Shown: positions 31,590 through 39,147 of the stretch, in pieces
How positions within the stretch are numbered: the first letter of the stretch is position 1
Layout: each line of letters opens with the position of its first letter
Source of the DNA: CALGFH01 sp036003705
GTDB lineage: Bacteria; Actinomycetota; CALGFH01
Assembly (NCBI GenBank): GCA_036003705.1
Contig: DASYSE010000071.1
Location: forward strand, 1 to 46,695
Reading direction: 5' to 3'
Length of the DNA: 46,695 nucleotides
Program-made: the position numbers and the translations under genes
Notes under the pieces: generated by a model
The model's database searches: none
The model's input: only the letters and a program-made list of their open reading frames with translations
Told to the model about the DNA's origin: nothing

Positions 31590-31637
31590 GCTCCGCCACG
31601 GGCGCGGCGCGCCCAAGCAGGGACGCCGCCGGCCCCC

Positions 31638-31653
31638 ATGACAAACTTGTCAT
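31638..31653. promoter_or_regulatory. Inverted-repeat operator candidate upstream of the oxidase operon (site A)
   Basis: ATGACAA-AC-TTGTCAT is a perfect palindrome with 7-bp arms and a 2-nt centre, 64 nt beyond site B. It shares the RTKACAR-NN-YTGTCAT pattern. Confidence 0.55.
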
Positions 31654-31880
31654 TCACCAACGACGCACGGGCAACCCGACTCGGATGCTCCAGCGTCGAC
31701 CTCGGCCACCCCTGATCGACCAGGTTGTTCATGCACAGGCCCTTGCTGTCTGTCAGACGGGGCGAGGGAGAGGTGTACGAGAACGGCCCCCACTTCCTCG
31801 ACTCATTGCGCTCGGCCCCGACGGTCCAGTGAGCGCCGCCAGCTGGCGGCGCTGATGCGTATCGGGCCCCTTGGGCGGGG

Positions 31881-32954
31881 TCAGGCGACCAGCCCTTGGC
31901 TGCGGAGGGCGATCTTGAGGTCGTGGGGGTTGGAGGCGACGCCGAGGGCGTCCTCCAGGGAGATGACATCGTGGCGGTAGAGGGCGATGAGGTGCTGGTC
32001 GAAGGTCTGCATGCCGTAGAAGCCGCTCTCGGCCACGATCGAGGTCAGGTCGCCGGTGCGCTCGGGATCGGCGATGGCCTCCGCGGTGCGGCCGGTGTTG
32101 ACCAAGACCTCCAGCACCGCGACCCGGCCGCCGTCGCCGGCCCGCTTGACCAGTCGCTGGGCGACGATGCCGCGCAGCGCCGCGGCCAGCGACAGCCGCA
32201 CCTGGCGCTGCTGGTAGGGAGGGAACAGGTCGATGCAGCGGTTGACGGTCTCGGCAGCGTCGGTGGTGTGCAAGGTGGAGAGCACCAGGTGGCCGGTCTC
32301 GGCGGCGGCAAGCGCGGTCTTGAGGGTCTCGGCGTCGCGGATCTCGCCGACCAGGATGACGTCGGGGTCCTGGCGCATGGCGGCCCGCAGGGCGGTGGTG
32401 AAGTCGTCGGTGTCGACCCGGACCTCCCGCTGGCTGACCATCGCCAGCTTGTCGGCGTGCAGCACCTCGATCGGGTCCTCGATGGTGACGATGTGCACGG
32501 CGTTGCTGGCGTTGACGTGGTCGATCATGGCGGCCAGGGTGGTGGTCTTGCCGGAACCGGTCGGGCCGGTGACCAGCACCAGTCCGCGGTGGTGCTCGGC
32601 CAACCGGGCGATCACCGCGGGGAGTCCCAGCGCCTCGATCGACAGCGCGCCGGCCTGCACACGCCTGAACACCATGCCGACCGAGCCCCGCTGGCGGAAG
32701 GCGTTGACCCTGAACCTCCCGACCCCGCCCACCGAGTAGGCGAAGTCGGCCTCGTTGCAGCGTTGGAACTCCTCGTACAGATCGGGCCGGATCACCTCGC
32801 CGAGCAGGTTCTCGGTCATCTCCGGGGTGAGCACTGGGCCGTCGAGGGCGATCAGCCGGCCATCCACCCGAATCCGCGGCGGCGACCCCGCCTTGAGATG
32901 CAGGTCCGACCCTTGCGCGACGACCAACGCCTCCAGCCAGGCCAGCATGCTCAT
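31881..32954 (-). CDS. pilT: PilT-like type IV pilus twitching ATPase
   Basis: This 357-aa hexameric secretion-type ATPase has an N-terminal PAS-like domain (SDLHLKAGSPPRIRVDG), Walker A VTGPTGSGKTTTLAA, the Asp box IVTIEDPIEVLH, Walker B DVILVGEIRDAET and the His box GHLVLSTLHTTDAAETVNR. This is the PilT group, which powers pilus retraction. No pilin, PilB or PilC gene is nearby, so its partners are elsewhere or it serves another role. The ATG at 32954 was chosen for MSMLAWLEALVV with GGGGGA upstream; GTG 32957 is an alternative. Confidence 0.93.
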   Translation of the reverse strand: MSMLAWLEALVVAQGSDLHLKAGSPPRIRVDGRLIALDGPVLTPEMTENLLGEVIRPDLYEEFQRCNEADFAYSVGGVGRFRVNAFRQRGSVGMVFRRVQAGALSIEALGLPAVIARLAEHHRGLVLVTGPTGSGKTTTLAAMIDHVNASNAVHIVTIEDPIEVLHADKLAMVSQREVRVDTDDFTTALRAAMRQDPDVILVGEIRDAETLKTALAAAETGHLVLSTLHTTDAAETVNRCIDLFPPYQQRQVRLSLAAALRGIVAQRLVKRAGDGGRVAVLEVLVNTGRTAEAIADPERTGDLTSIVAESGFYGMQTFDQHLIALYRHDVISLEDALGVASNPHDLKIALRSQGLVA

Positions 32955-33113
32955 CACCTGGTTCCCCCTTCCCAGTCTGTGCGCGAAGGATGCATCCCTT
33001 GAACCGGTCGGCCCCTGCCGGGCATGGCTTGAGCGGCTCGGATGGTTGAACCCGCCGCCCGCGTGCAACGATCAGGACGTGTCCCGAACCGGAATCGACC
33101 AGGAGGGCCTTGC

Positions 33114-33800
33114 ATGGCCGGCTCGATGACCGAGATCCCCGTCGACGGCGACGCGGTACCCGCCTACGTCTCCCTGCCCCCCGCCGGCAACGGCCCCGGC
33201 GTCGTGGTCATCCAGGAATGGTGGGGCCTGGTCCCACATATCCGGACTGTGGCCGACCGTCTGGCCGCCCAGGGCTTCGTCGCCGTCGCCCCCGACCTGT
33301 ACCGGGGCAAGCAGACCAGTGAGCCGGACGAGGCGGGCAAGCTCGTGATGGAGATGCAGCTGCGGCAGGCGGCCAAGGACATGGCGGCGGCCGTGGACGC
33401 GCTGCTGGCCATGCCGGAGACCACCGGCGACGGGGTCGGCGTCATCGGCTTCTGCGTCGGCGGCGGGCTGGCGCTGTACCTGGCCAGCATGAAGCCGGAG
33501 GTCGCCGCCGTTGTCTGCTACTACGGCTTCCCGCGCGAGGGCCTCGACTGGGACCTTTCGGCGGTCAAGGGATCGGTGCTCGGGCACTTCGCCGCCGACG
33601 ACGACTTCGCCCCCGGCGAGCTGGTCGACAACATGGAGCGGGAGCTGCACGATGCCGGGGTGGAGGTGACCTTCCACCACTATCCGGGCACCACCCACGC
33701 CTTCTTCAACGACGACCGGCCGGAGGTGTACGACGCCGACGCGGCCGACCGGTCGTGGCAGCGGACGCTCGAGTTCCTCCGGGCCCGCCTCGGTGGCTGA
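33114..33800 (+). CDS. Dienelactone hydrolase family protein
   Basis: This 228-aa alpha/beta hydrolase belongs to the dienelactone hydrolase family, which uses a Cys nucleophile. Motifs are VVVIQEWWGLVPHIRTVADR, the nucleophile elbow VGVIGFCVGGGLALYLA (Cys), an acid in GHFAADDDFAPGE and the catalytic His in YPGTTHAFFND. The enzyme opens lactone rings in aromatic degradation, but many members act on other esters; there is no aromatic pathway nearby. AGGAGGG stands before the ATG at 33114. A 50-aa Cys-rich protein follows after 1 nt. Confidence 0.92.
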   Translation: MAGSMTEIPVDGDAVPAYVSLPPAGNGPGVVVIQEWWGLVPHIRTVADRLAAQGFVAVAPDLYRGKQTSEPDEAGKLVMEMQLRQAAKDMAAAVDALLAMPETTGDGVGVIGFCVGGGLALYLASMKPEVAAVVCYYGFPREGLDWDLSAVKGSVLGHFAADDDFAPGELVDNMERELHDAGVEVTFHHYPGTTHAFFNDDRPEVYDADAADRSWQRTLEFLRARLGG

Positions 33801-33801
33801 C

Positions 33802-33954
33802 ATGAGCCGGCCCCCAAGTCCGGGGAACCTGTGGCGCAACCTTCGCGACTCCGACCTCGGCCCGGCGAGGACGACCCTGCGGCTGATGGTGAACGTGACC
33901 AGGCGGCTGCGCGGTCGGCCCTGCTGCGGCCACCCCGGCGAACCCGGCTGCTGA
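33802..33954 (+). CDS. Small Cys-rich protein (CCGxxGEPGC tail)
   Basis: This 50-aa basic protein starts 1 nt after the dienelactone hydrolase stop: MSRPPSPGNLWRNLRD at the start and RRLRGRPCCGHPGEPGC at the end. The terminal C-C-G-x-x-G-E-P-G-C pattern is, from memory, recurrent in short uncharacterised actinobacterial and Chloroflexi proteins. The three cysteines could bind a metal. Codon choice follows the high-GC pattern of its neighbours. Its function is unknown. Confidence 0.7.
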   Translation: MSRPPSPGNLWRNLRDSDLGPARTTLRLMVNVTRRLRGRPCCGHPGEPGC

Positions 33955-34087
33955 CGCGGCGTCGACAGGGGCGCCGGTCGGCACCCCCACGACCACGGAG
34001 ACCACGCCGACTGAGCCGGCCGTCTGGGCGGGTTGAGGGGAAACGCATTCGGTATGCTGACCGGACCCCACCAACCCGGAGGCCCCT

Positions 34088-35440
34088 TTGGCAGCTGACA
34101 GCGAGCGGTCCGGCATCCGCCCGAGGAGCGGACCCGTCCCGCTGCTGCTGGCCCTCGTCGCCTGCGTCCCCGGCAGCCTGCTCGGCCTGGCCGAGCTGTT
34201 CCACCTCGGCGGCCCCCATCTCGCGCCGCCGCTGCTGGCGCTGACCTACGGCGTCGCCGTCATCGGGGCGGCGTTCGTGCTCGCCTGGGCGGCCGAGGCG
34301 GCCCAGCTCGACGTGTCGGCCAGCCTGGCCATCGGCGTCCTGGCCCTGATCGCGGTCCTGCCCGAGTACGCGGTCGGGTTCGTGTTCGCCTGGAAGGGCG
34401 GCAACGACGTCGAGCGGTTCGGCCCCAGCTGCCAGGCGCCGGATGCCGGAGGAGCCTCCAACTGCGACCTGGTGCTGGCCAACATGACCGGGGCCAACCG
34501 GCTGCTGATCGGCATCGGCTGGTCGATGATCGTGTTCATCGCCTACTGGCAGTGGCGGCGGCGGGACGAGCGGCACGAGGGCGTCAAGATGGAGCGCACC
34601 AAGTCGGTCGAGCTGGCCTACCTGTCCATCGCCTGCGCCTACTGCCTGACCCTCCCGCTCAAGCGGACCGTGACCCTGATCGACGCGGTCATCCTGGTCA
34701 GCATCTTCATCGCCTACACCCTGCGGATCTCCAAGGCCCCCCAGACCGAGCCCGACCTGATCGGCCCGGCGGCCTGGATCGGGGAGATGAGCAAGCGGGC
34801 CAGGCGGGTCAGCGTGCTGTCGATGTTCGCCGTCGCCGGCGTCGTGATCCTGCTGGTCGCCGAGCATTTCGCCGAGTCACTGGTCGAGACCGGCACCGAG
34901 CTCGGGGTGAGCGAGTTCCTGCTGGTCCAGTGGCTGGCCCCGCTCGCCTCGGAGGCGCCCGAGCTGCTGGTGGTCGCCCTGTACGCCTGGCGGCTGAAGA
35001 CCGGCGAGGCGCTCACGGCGGTGGTCTCCTCCAAGATCAACCAGTGGACGCTGCTGGTCGGCACCCTGCCGCTGGTGTTCGCGATCGCCTCGGGCAGCCT
35101 GAGCGGACTGCCCGTGGGGGCGGCCCAGCGCCAGGAGGTGCTGCTGACCGCCGCCCAGACCGTGTTCGCGGTGGCCCTGCTGGTCAACCTGTGCATCTCC
35201 CTGCGCGAAGCGTTGGCGCTGTTCGGGCTGTTCTGGGCGCAGTTCATCCTCGGCGCGGTGGTGCCGGCGTCGGCCAAGGGCACCGAGCTGCTGGTGCTGT
35301 CGGCCATCTACCTCGCTATCGGGCTGTGGCTGATCGCCCGCAAGCTCGGCGACTTCCGCGACCGGTTCCGGGACGGCCTGCAAGTCCCCTACTCGGAGCT
35401 GCAGCCGGAGGCCGCCTCGGGGGCTCAGGCCACGAAGTAG
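34088..35440 (+). CDS. Sodium/calcium exchanger (CaCA) family membrane protein
   Basis: This 450-aa integral membrane protein has about eleven helices and two inverted alpha-repeats. Repeat 1 has LPEYAVGFVFAW and LANMTGANRLLIGIG; repeat 2 has APLASEAPELLVVALYAWRL and SSKINQWTLLVGTLPLVF. The acidic residues in each repeat (Glu in LPEYA and SEAPE) are the cation-binding positions. The ion is not certain. It starts with TTG at 34088, preceded by CGGAGG; a TATGCT box at 34053-34058 may be its -10. It converges on a second CaCA exchanger gene and overlaps it by 16 nt. Confidence 0.88.
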   Translation: MAADSERSGIRPRSGPVPLLLALVACVPGSLLGLAELFHLGGPHLAPPLLALTYGVAVIGAAFVLAWAAEAAQLDVSASLAIGVLALIAVLPEYAVGFVFAWKGGNDVERFGPSCQAPDAGGASNCDLVLANMTGANRLLIGIGWSMIVFIAYWQWRRRDERHEGVKMERTKSVELAYLSIACAYCLTLPLKRTVTLIDAVILVSIFIAYTLRISKAPQTEPDLIGPAAWIGEMSKRARRVSVLSMFAVAGVVILLVAEHFAESLVETGTELGVSEFLLVQWLAPLASEAPELLVVALYAWRLKTGEALTAVVSSKINQWTLLVGTLPLVFAIASGSLSGLPVGAAQRQEVLLTAAQTVFAVALLVNLCISLREALALFGLFWAQFILGAVVPASAKGTELLVLSAIYLAIGLWLIARKLGDFRDRFRDGLQVPYSELQPEAASGAQATK

Positions 35441-36567
35441 AAGGTCAGGGCGAGCACGGCGTACACCGCCAGCAGCTGCAGCCCCTCGAACCAGGTCGAC
35501 TCCCCGTCGTGGGTGACCATGTCGGCCACCAGCACGGCCAGGAAGATCGCGCCGACCTCGAACCCGTTGAACACCAGCGCCATCGGGAACGGCCCGACCA
35601 CAAACGACAGCAGCACCAGCACCGGGGCCGCGAACAGCGCGATCTGGGCCGAGGAGCCGATGGCGATGTTCACGCTCAGGTCCATCTTGTCCCTGAGCGC
35701 GAAGTAGACCGACACCCAATGCTCGGCGGCGTTGCCGACGATGGCGACCACGATCACCCCGACAAAGAACGGCGACAGGCCGATCTCCTCGGCCGCCTCG
35801 GTGATCGACCCGACCAGGATCTCCGACATCACCCCCACCGCCACCCCGGCGATGGCCAGCATGGTCACCGCCCGCCGGACCGGCCAGGGCTCGCCCACGT
35901 GGTCGTCGGCCGTGTGGGCCGGGTTGAACAGGTCCCGGTGGGTCCGCATGCTGAACAGCAGCCCGCCCCCGTAGGACAGCAGCAGGATCAGCGCCACCCC
36001 GACGCTGAGGGCCTCGATCTCGCCGGGGTAGTCGACCGCCCGCGCCTTGGGCGAGGGCAGCCCGGCGCCGGCCACCAGCTCGAAGATCGCCGGCATGACC
36101 AGCACCACCGCGGCCAGCAGCAGCATCAGCGACTGGGCGCCGGCCGCGGTCCGGTCGAAATGCTGCCGCTCCCGCCTGGCTCCCCCGGCCAGCATGGACG
36201 CCCCCATGACCAGCAGGATGTTGCCCAGGATCGACCCGATCAGGGAGGCCTTGACGACCTCCTGGAGGCCGGCGGACAGGGCGAAGATCCCGATGATCAG
36301 CTCGGGGGCGTTGCCGAAGGTCACGTTCAGGAACCCGCCGATCCCGGGGCCGGAGCGGGCGGCCAGCTCCTCGGTGGCCCGGCCCATCAGGGCCGCGGTC
36401 GGGATCACCCCCAGCGCGGCGGTCACGAAGATCGGGGTGGCGCCGGCGTGGATGAGCTCCAGGAGGATCGCCAAGGGGATGAACGGCACCAGCAGGTAGG
36501 GCCAGCCGTCCCCGCTGAGCAGAAATCTCCTGAGGTTGAAGCGGGGCTGGAGGTCGGCGGCGGTCAT
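35425..36567 (-). CDS. Ca2+/H+ antiporter (CAX/ChaA-like)
   Basis: This 380-aa CaCA-superfamily antiporter has eleven helices and the CAX alpha-repeat motifs. The first is GGFLNVTFGNAPELIIGIFAL followed by GSILGNILLVMG; the second is FFVGVIVVAIVGNAAEHWVS with a later IGSSAQIALF. It expels calcium in exchange for protons. AGGAG lies before the ATG at 36567. The FIST gene ends 12 nt upstream, so they form an operon. The proximity of two CaCA exchangers facing each other is unusual. Confidence 0.93.
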   Translation of the reverse strand: MTAADLQPRFNLRRFLLSGDGWPYLLVPFIPLAILLELIHAGATPIFVTAALGVIPTAALMGRATEELAARSGPGIGGFLNVTFGNAPELIIGIFALSAGLQEVVKASLIGSILGNILLVMGASMLAGGARRERQHFDRTAAGAQSLMLLLAAVVLVMPAIFELVAGAGLPSPKARAVDYPGEIEALSVGVALILLLSYGGGLLFSMRTHRDLFNPAHTADDHVGEPWPVRRAVTMLAIAGVAVGVMSEILVGSITEAAEEIGLSPFFVGVIVVAIVGNAAEHWVSVYFALRDKMDLSVNIAIGSSAQIALFAAPVLVLLSFVVGPFPMALVFNGFEVGAIFLAVLVADMVTHDGESTWFEGLQLLAVYAVLALTFYFVA

Positions 36568-36579
36568 CGGCGGCTGCTC

Positions 36580-37830
36580 CTAGACGGGCTCCGGGGTCTC
36601 CGGGGCTGACGGCTGCGCATCGGCGGTGTCGACCCCGGCCGCGGCCCGGTGCAGCGCCGGGACCGGGTCGCGCGGCTCGCAGAACACCGCCATGCTGGCA
36701 GTGAAGGTGTGGACGAAGTTGCGGCCGCCGACCGGGCCCAGCTCGCCCTGGGCGAAGAACCCGGCCATCGGCGCCTGACCGGTGGCCGACGCCACCCGGG
36801 CGGCGTCGTGGTCGGGCTCGCCGAAGAAGCCGCGGCCGCGGCCGTTGCAGGAGAACAGCAGCACGCCCCTTGGCGACCATCCGGACACGGGGGCCAACAG
36901 CAGCTCGAGGTCCTCGTCGGCGGCGGCGGCGTCGCGGACGTGGAACTGCAGGGTCTGGCCGACCTCGACGCTGTCGGCGACGGCGATCGAGCCGGTCTCC
37001 GGGTCGGCCCCGAGCAGGCCCCTGACCAGGAAGTCGCCTCGTTCGAAGCTGGCCTTGTGCTCGTCGATGACCTGGCCGACCTGGAGGCCGCCGCCGCGCA
37101 GCAGCTCCTGCTCGTGCTGGTCGAGGGTGGCCAGCATCTGGCGCAGGCGGTCGACCGCCGACCGGCCGCCGAGCTCGTGGACGACGTTGCCCTCGCCGCG
37201 GGTGACCGCGAACGGGGAGCCGACCGGCCGGCAGCCCTGGCTGACCACCACCCTGATGTCGACCGGGCCGGCGAGGGCGACGCCGACCGCGCCGCCCTCG
37301 AGCACGTCGGTGCCGCACAGCAGCCGGTGCCGGCCCGGCCCGGTGGCGCCCGAGACCATCCCGCCGACCACCCGAAGGCCGGGCTGCTCCTGGTTCAGGC
37401 GCTCCAGGAAGCTGTCGGCCGGGAAGCTGAACGGGTCGGCGAGCAGCAGCACGCTGGCCCCCTCCTCCGGCGCCAGGTCGGGCCAACCGCTGACCCCGAC
37501 GCCGTCCTCCAGGGGGAGCACCCGCAGCGCGAATGGCTGGACGGCGACCTCCGGCAGCCTGGCCATCCACACGGCCAGGCCGGGCTCCCCCTCCAGCTCG
37601 CGGCCGTCGCCGATCACGCCCTGGGCGGTGCAGCCGAGGATGGCCGAGGTGCCGGTCCGCTCGGACAGGCTGAGGGCGATGCCGGCGGCGGCCCCGGCAT
37701 GCTCCATCGAGAAGAAGCAGACCACCAGGTCGGGTGCGCCTCCGAGCTGGCCGAGGGCGGCCGGGATGACCTGGTCGAGGGCCTGCTGATGGTCGGGGGC
37801 GGTGGAGATGGCGGCGCCGAAGGTGAGCAT
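36580..37830 (-). CDS. FIST-domain sensory protein
   Basis: This 416-aa cytoplasmic protein has FIST N and FIST C domains, a small-ligand sensory module. The N domain has LTFGAAISTAPDHQQALDQV, ILGCTAQGVIGDG and VVGGMVSGATGPGRHRLL. The C domain has YVGxG-like elements with DFLVRGLLGADPETGSIAV and a terminal GFFAQGELGPVGGRNFVHTF, typical of the family. It is not fused to any output domain. The ATG at 37830 lacks a ribosome site; TAGCCT lies 7 nt upstream, another leaderless-type start. The Ca2+/H+ antiporter gene follows after 12 nt. Confidence 0.9.
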   Translation of the reverse strand: MLTFGAAISTAPDHQQALDQVIPAALGQLGGAPDLVVCFFSMEHAGAAAGIALSLSERTGTSAILGCTAQGVIGDGRELEGEPGLAVWMARLPEVAVQPFALRVLPLEDGVGVSGWPDLAPEEGASVLLLADPFSFPADSFLERLNQEQPGLRVVGGMVSGATGPGRHRLLCGTDVLEGGAVGVALAGPVDIRVVVSQGCRPVGSPFAVTRGEGNVVHELGGRSAVDRLRQMLATLDQHEQELLRGGGLQVGQVIDEHKASFERGDFLVRGLLGADPETGSIAVADSVEVGQTLQFHVRDAAAADEDLELLLAPVSGWSPRGVLLFSCNGRGRGFFGEPDHDAARVASATGQAPMAGFFAQGELGPVGGRNFVHTFTASMAVFCEPRDPVPALHRAAAGVDTADAQPSAPETPEPV

Positions 37831-37837
37831 GGGCGCA

Positions 37838-37843
37838 AGGCTA
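37838..37843 (-). promoter_or_regulatory. Candidate -10 box of a leaderless mRNA (FIST gene)
   Basis: On the minus strand TAGCCT is followed by TGCGCCC and the ATG at 37830 (7 nt). No Shine-Dalgarno sequence intervenes. Confidence 0.45.
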
Positions 37844-37878
37844 CCCGGTTCGGGGCGGCTTGAGCCCCCTGGATCCCG

Positions 37879-39015
37879 CTAGGCGCCCCCGCCGACCCAC
37901 TCGAAATGCGCGACATCGGGACGGCCGAAGCTGCCGCCCCAGACGAAGCCGTGCTCGGCCATGGTCCTGATCAGGCGCTCGTCCGCGGTCACCTTAAGCG
38001 AGACCGCGATCCCCCAGGCGTGACGGGACAGCTTGCCGCTCCGGGCGTCGCGCAGCAGGCGGGGGCTCCAGCAGCCGCCCGTGCGCCGGAAGTCGGCCAC
38101 GTCGACCAGCCCGCCCAGCTTCTGGCCCTGCAACGCGGTCATCGCCTCGGCCAGGTCGTCCACCACCAGCCGGTGGCAGCGCACCCGGCCGAGCAGTGGC
38201 ATCGTCCTGGTGACGAGGTTGGCCCGCGTCCAGGCCGGGTCGGGCCGGCCCCGGCGCAGGCTCGGCAGCGCGAACTCGCCGAAGCGGTCCTTGACCACGC
38301 CGAGGGGCAGGATGCCGTCGCCGCCGCGGAAGAACGGCCGGTCGCCCGGGGTGGCGAACCGGACCGCCCGGCCCCTGAGCAGCCGGCGGATCTCCGCCCG
38401 CAGCCCGTCCACCGGCCCGCGCGGCCTGACCAGCAGGTAGGCAGCCCGCTGGATGCCGTACCGGCGGGCCAGCTGGCGTTCCAGCGCGACCTCGTAGCCG
38501 CCCAGCAGCGCGTCGTTGACCACGCCGCTGACCCGCAGGCTGCGGTTGCCGTCCAGCCGCAGCCGCCCGCCGGACTTGACCCGGCGGAGCTTGGCCCCCG
38601 TCTTGGACAGGACCGCCCCCTTGGGCAGCAGGGTGACGAGCTTCCTGCCCGGGCGGCCGGCGGCGGTGGTGTAGGCGCTGGGGTCGACGGCCATCGCCTC
38701 GACCGGGACCACCCCGTAGCCGCGCCGCCCGCTGGCCGCCGGGAGCAGCCCGGTGCGGACGGCGCTGATCGCGGCCACCCGGGTCGAGTCGCGGACCCGT
38801 CCGACCTCACGCTCGGAGAAGCCGCCCGGCGCCCAGACCAGCAGCTCGTCCCGGAAGGCATCCAGATCGGCGGCGTGAGCGCCGGCCACGCCGGAGCCGC
38901 GCCCGCTCGGCCCGGCACCCGCCGGACCGCTCCACCCGGCCACGAACGCGACCCACCCGGCCACGAACACTGCCAGCCCGGTCAGGATCGCGAGCGCTCG
39001 CCCTCGCGCAGTCAT
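37879..39015 (-). CDS. Secreted M15-like peptidase-fold protein with a lost zinc ligand
   Basis: This 378-aa protein has an N-terminal hydrophobic signal/anchor (LAILTGLAVFVAGWVAFVAGW), a middle domain of unknown type (VDPSAYTTAAGRPGRKLVTL, SKTGAKLRRVKSGGRLRLDG) and a C-terminal D-Ala-D-Ala carboxypeptidase-like domain. In that last domain the motif S-x-H-x-x-G-x-A-x-D reads SRHAWGIAVSL, so the zinc-binding Asp is Ser. The final AHFEWVGG keeps its His. Peptidase activity is doubtful. It probably acts at the cell wall. AAGGGAG precedes the ATG at 39015, and an inverted repeat lies 18 nt upstream of the start. Confidence 0.8.
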   Translation of the reverse strand: MTARGRALAILTGLAVFVAGWVAFVAGWSGPAGAGPSGRGSGVAGAHAADLDAFRDELLVWAPGGFSEREVGRVRDSTRVAAISAVRTGLLPAASGRRGYGVVPVEAMAVDPSAYTTAAGRPGRKLVTLLPKGAVLSKTGAKLRRVKSGGRLRLDGNRSLRVSGVVNDALLGGYEVALERQLARRYGIQRAAYLLVRPRGPVDGLRAEIRRLLRGRAVRFATPGDRPFFRGGDGILPLGVVKDRFGEFALPSLRRGRPDPAWTRANLVTRTMPLLGRVRCHRLVVDDLAEAMTALQGQKLGGLVDVADFRRTGGCWSPRLLRDARSGKLSRHAWGIAVSLKVTADERLIRTMAEHGFVWGGSFGRPDVAHFEWVGGGA

Positions 39016-39032
39016 GCGCGATCTCCCTTCTG

Positions 39033-39050
39033 GTTACGTGTCAGCGTAAC
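39033..39050. promoter_or_regulatory. Inverted repeat upstream of the M15-like gene
   Basis: GTTACG-TGTCAG-CGTAAC is a perfect palindrome with 6-bp arms. It lies just upstream of the ribosome site of the minus-strand gene starting at 39015, a typical repressor-operator position. The binding protein is unknown. Confidence 0.45.
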
Positions 39051-39147
39051 TATCGGGAATCGCGTGGCACCAGTGAACCGGCGAGTTTTCACCGATCCGA
39101 TATGGACGGGTTCGGCGGGGCGACCTGATCGGCCGCCTCGTCGCGGT

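Larger units (their letters stand above)
31499..31880. other. Intergenic region upstream of the oxidase operon
   Basis: These 382 nt hold no gene I can support. They contain the two inverted repeats described separately and probably the oxidase promoter. Short open frames on the minus strand here (for example from 31732) lack recognisable similarity. Confidence 0.6.

Noticed and set aside
31620..31740. Minus-strand peptide frame (VDQGWPRSTLEHPSRVAR) upstream of the oxidase operon
   Set aside because: It contains the palindromic site, has no ribosome site and no recognisable family. Coding capacity is not supported.
33040..33113. Longer N-terminus for the dienelactone hydrolase
   Set aside because: AGGAGGG is well placed for the ATG at 33114 and the upstream residues are unlike the family.
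34877..37570. An 897-residue minus-strand open frame
   Set aside because: It is antisense to or out of frame with the two exchangers and the FIST gene, with Arg/Gly/Ala composition and no motif.
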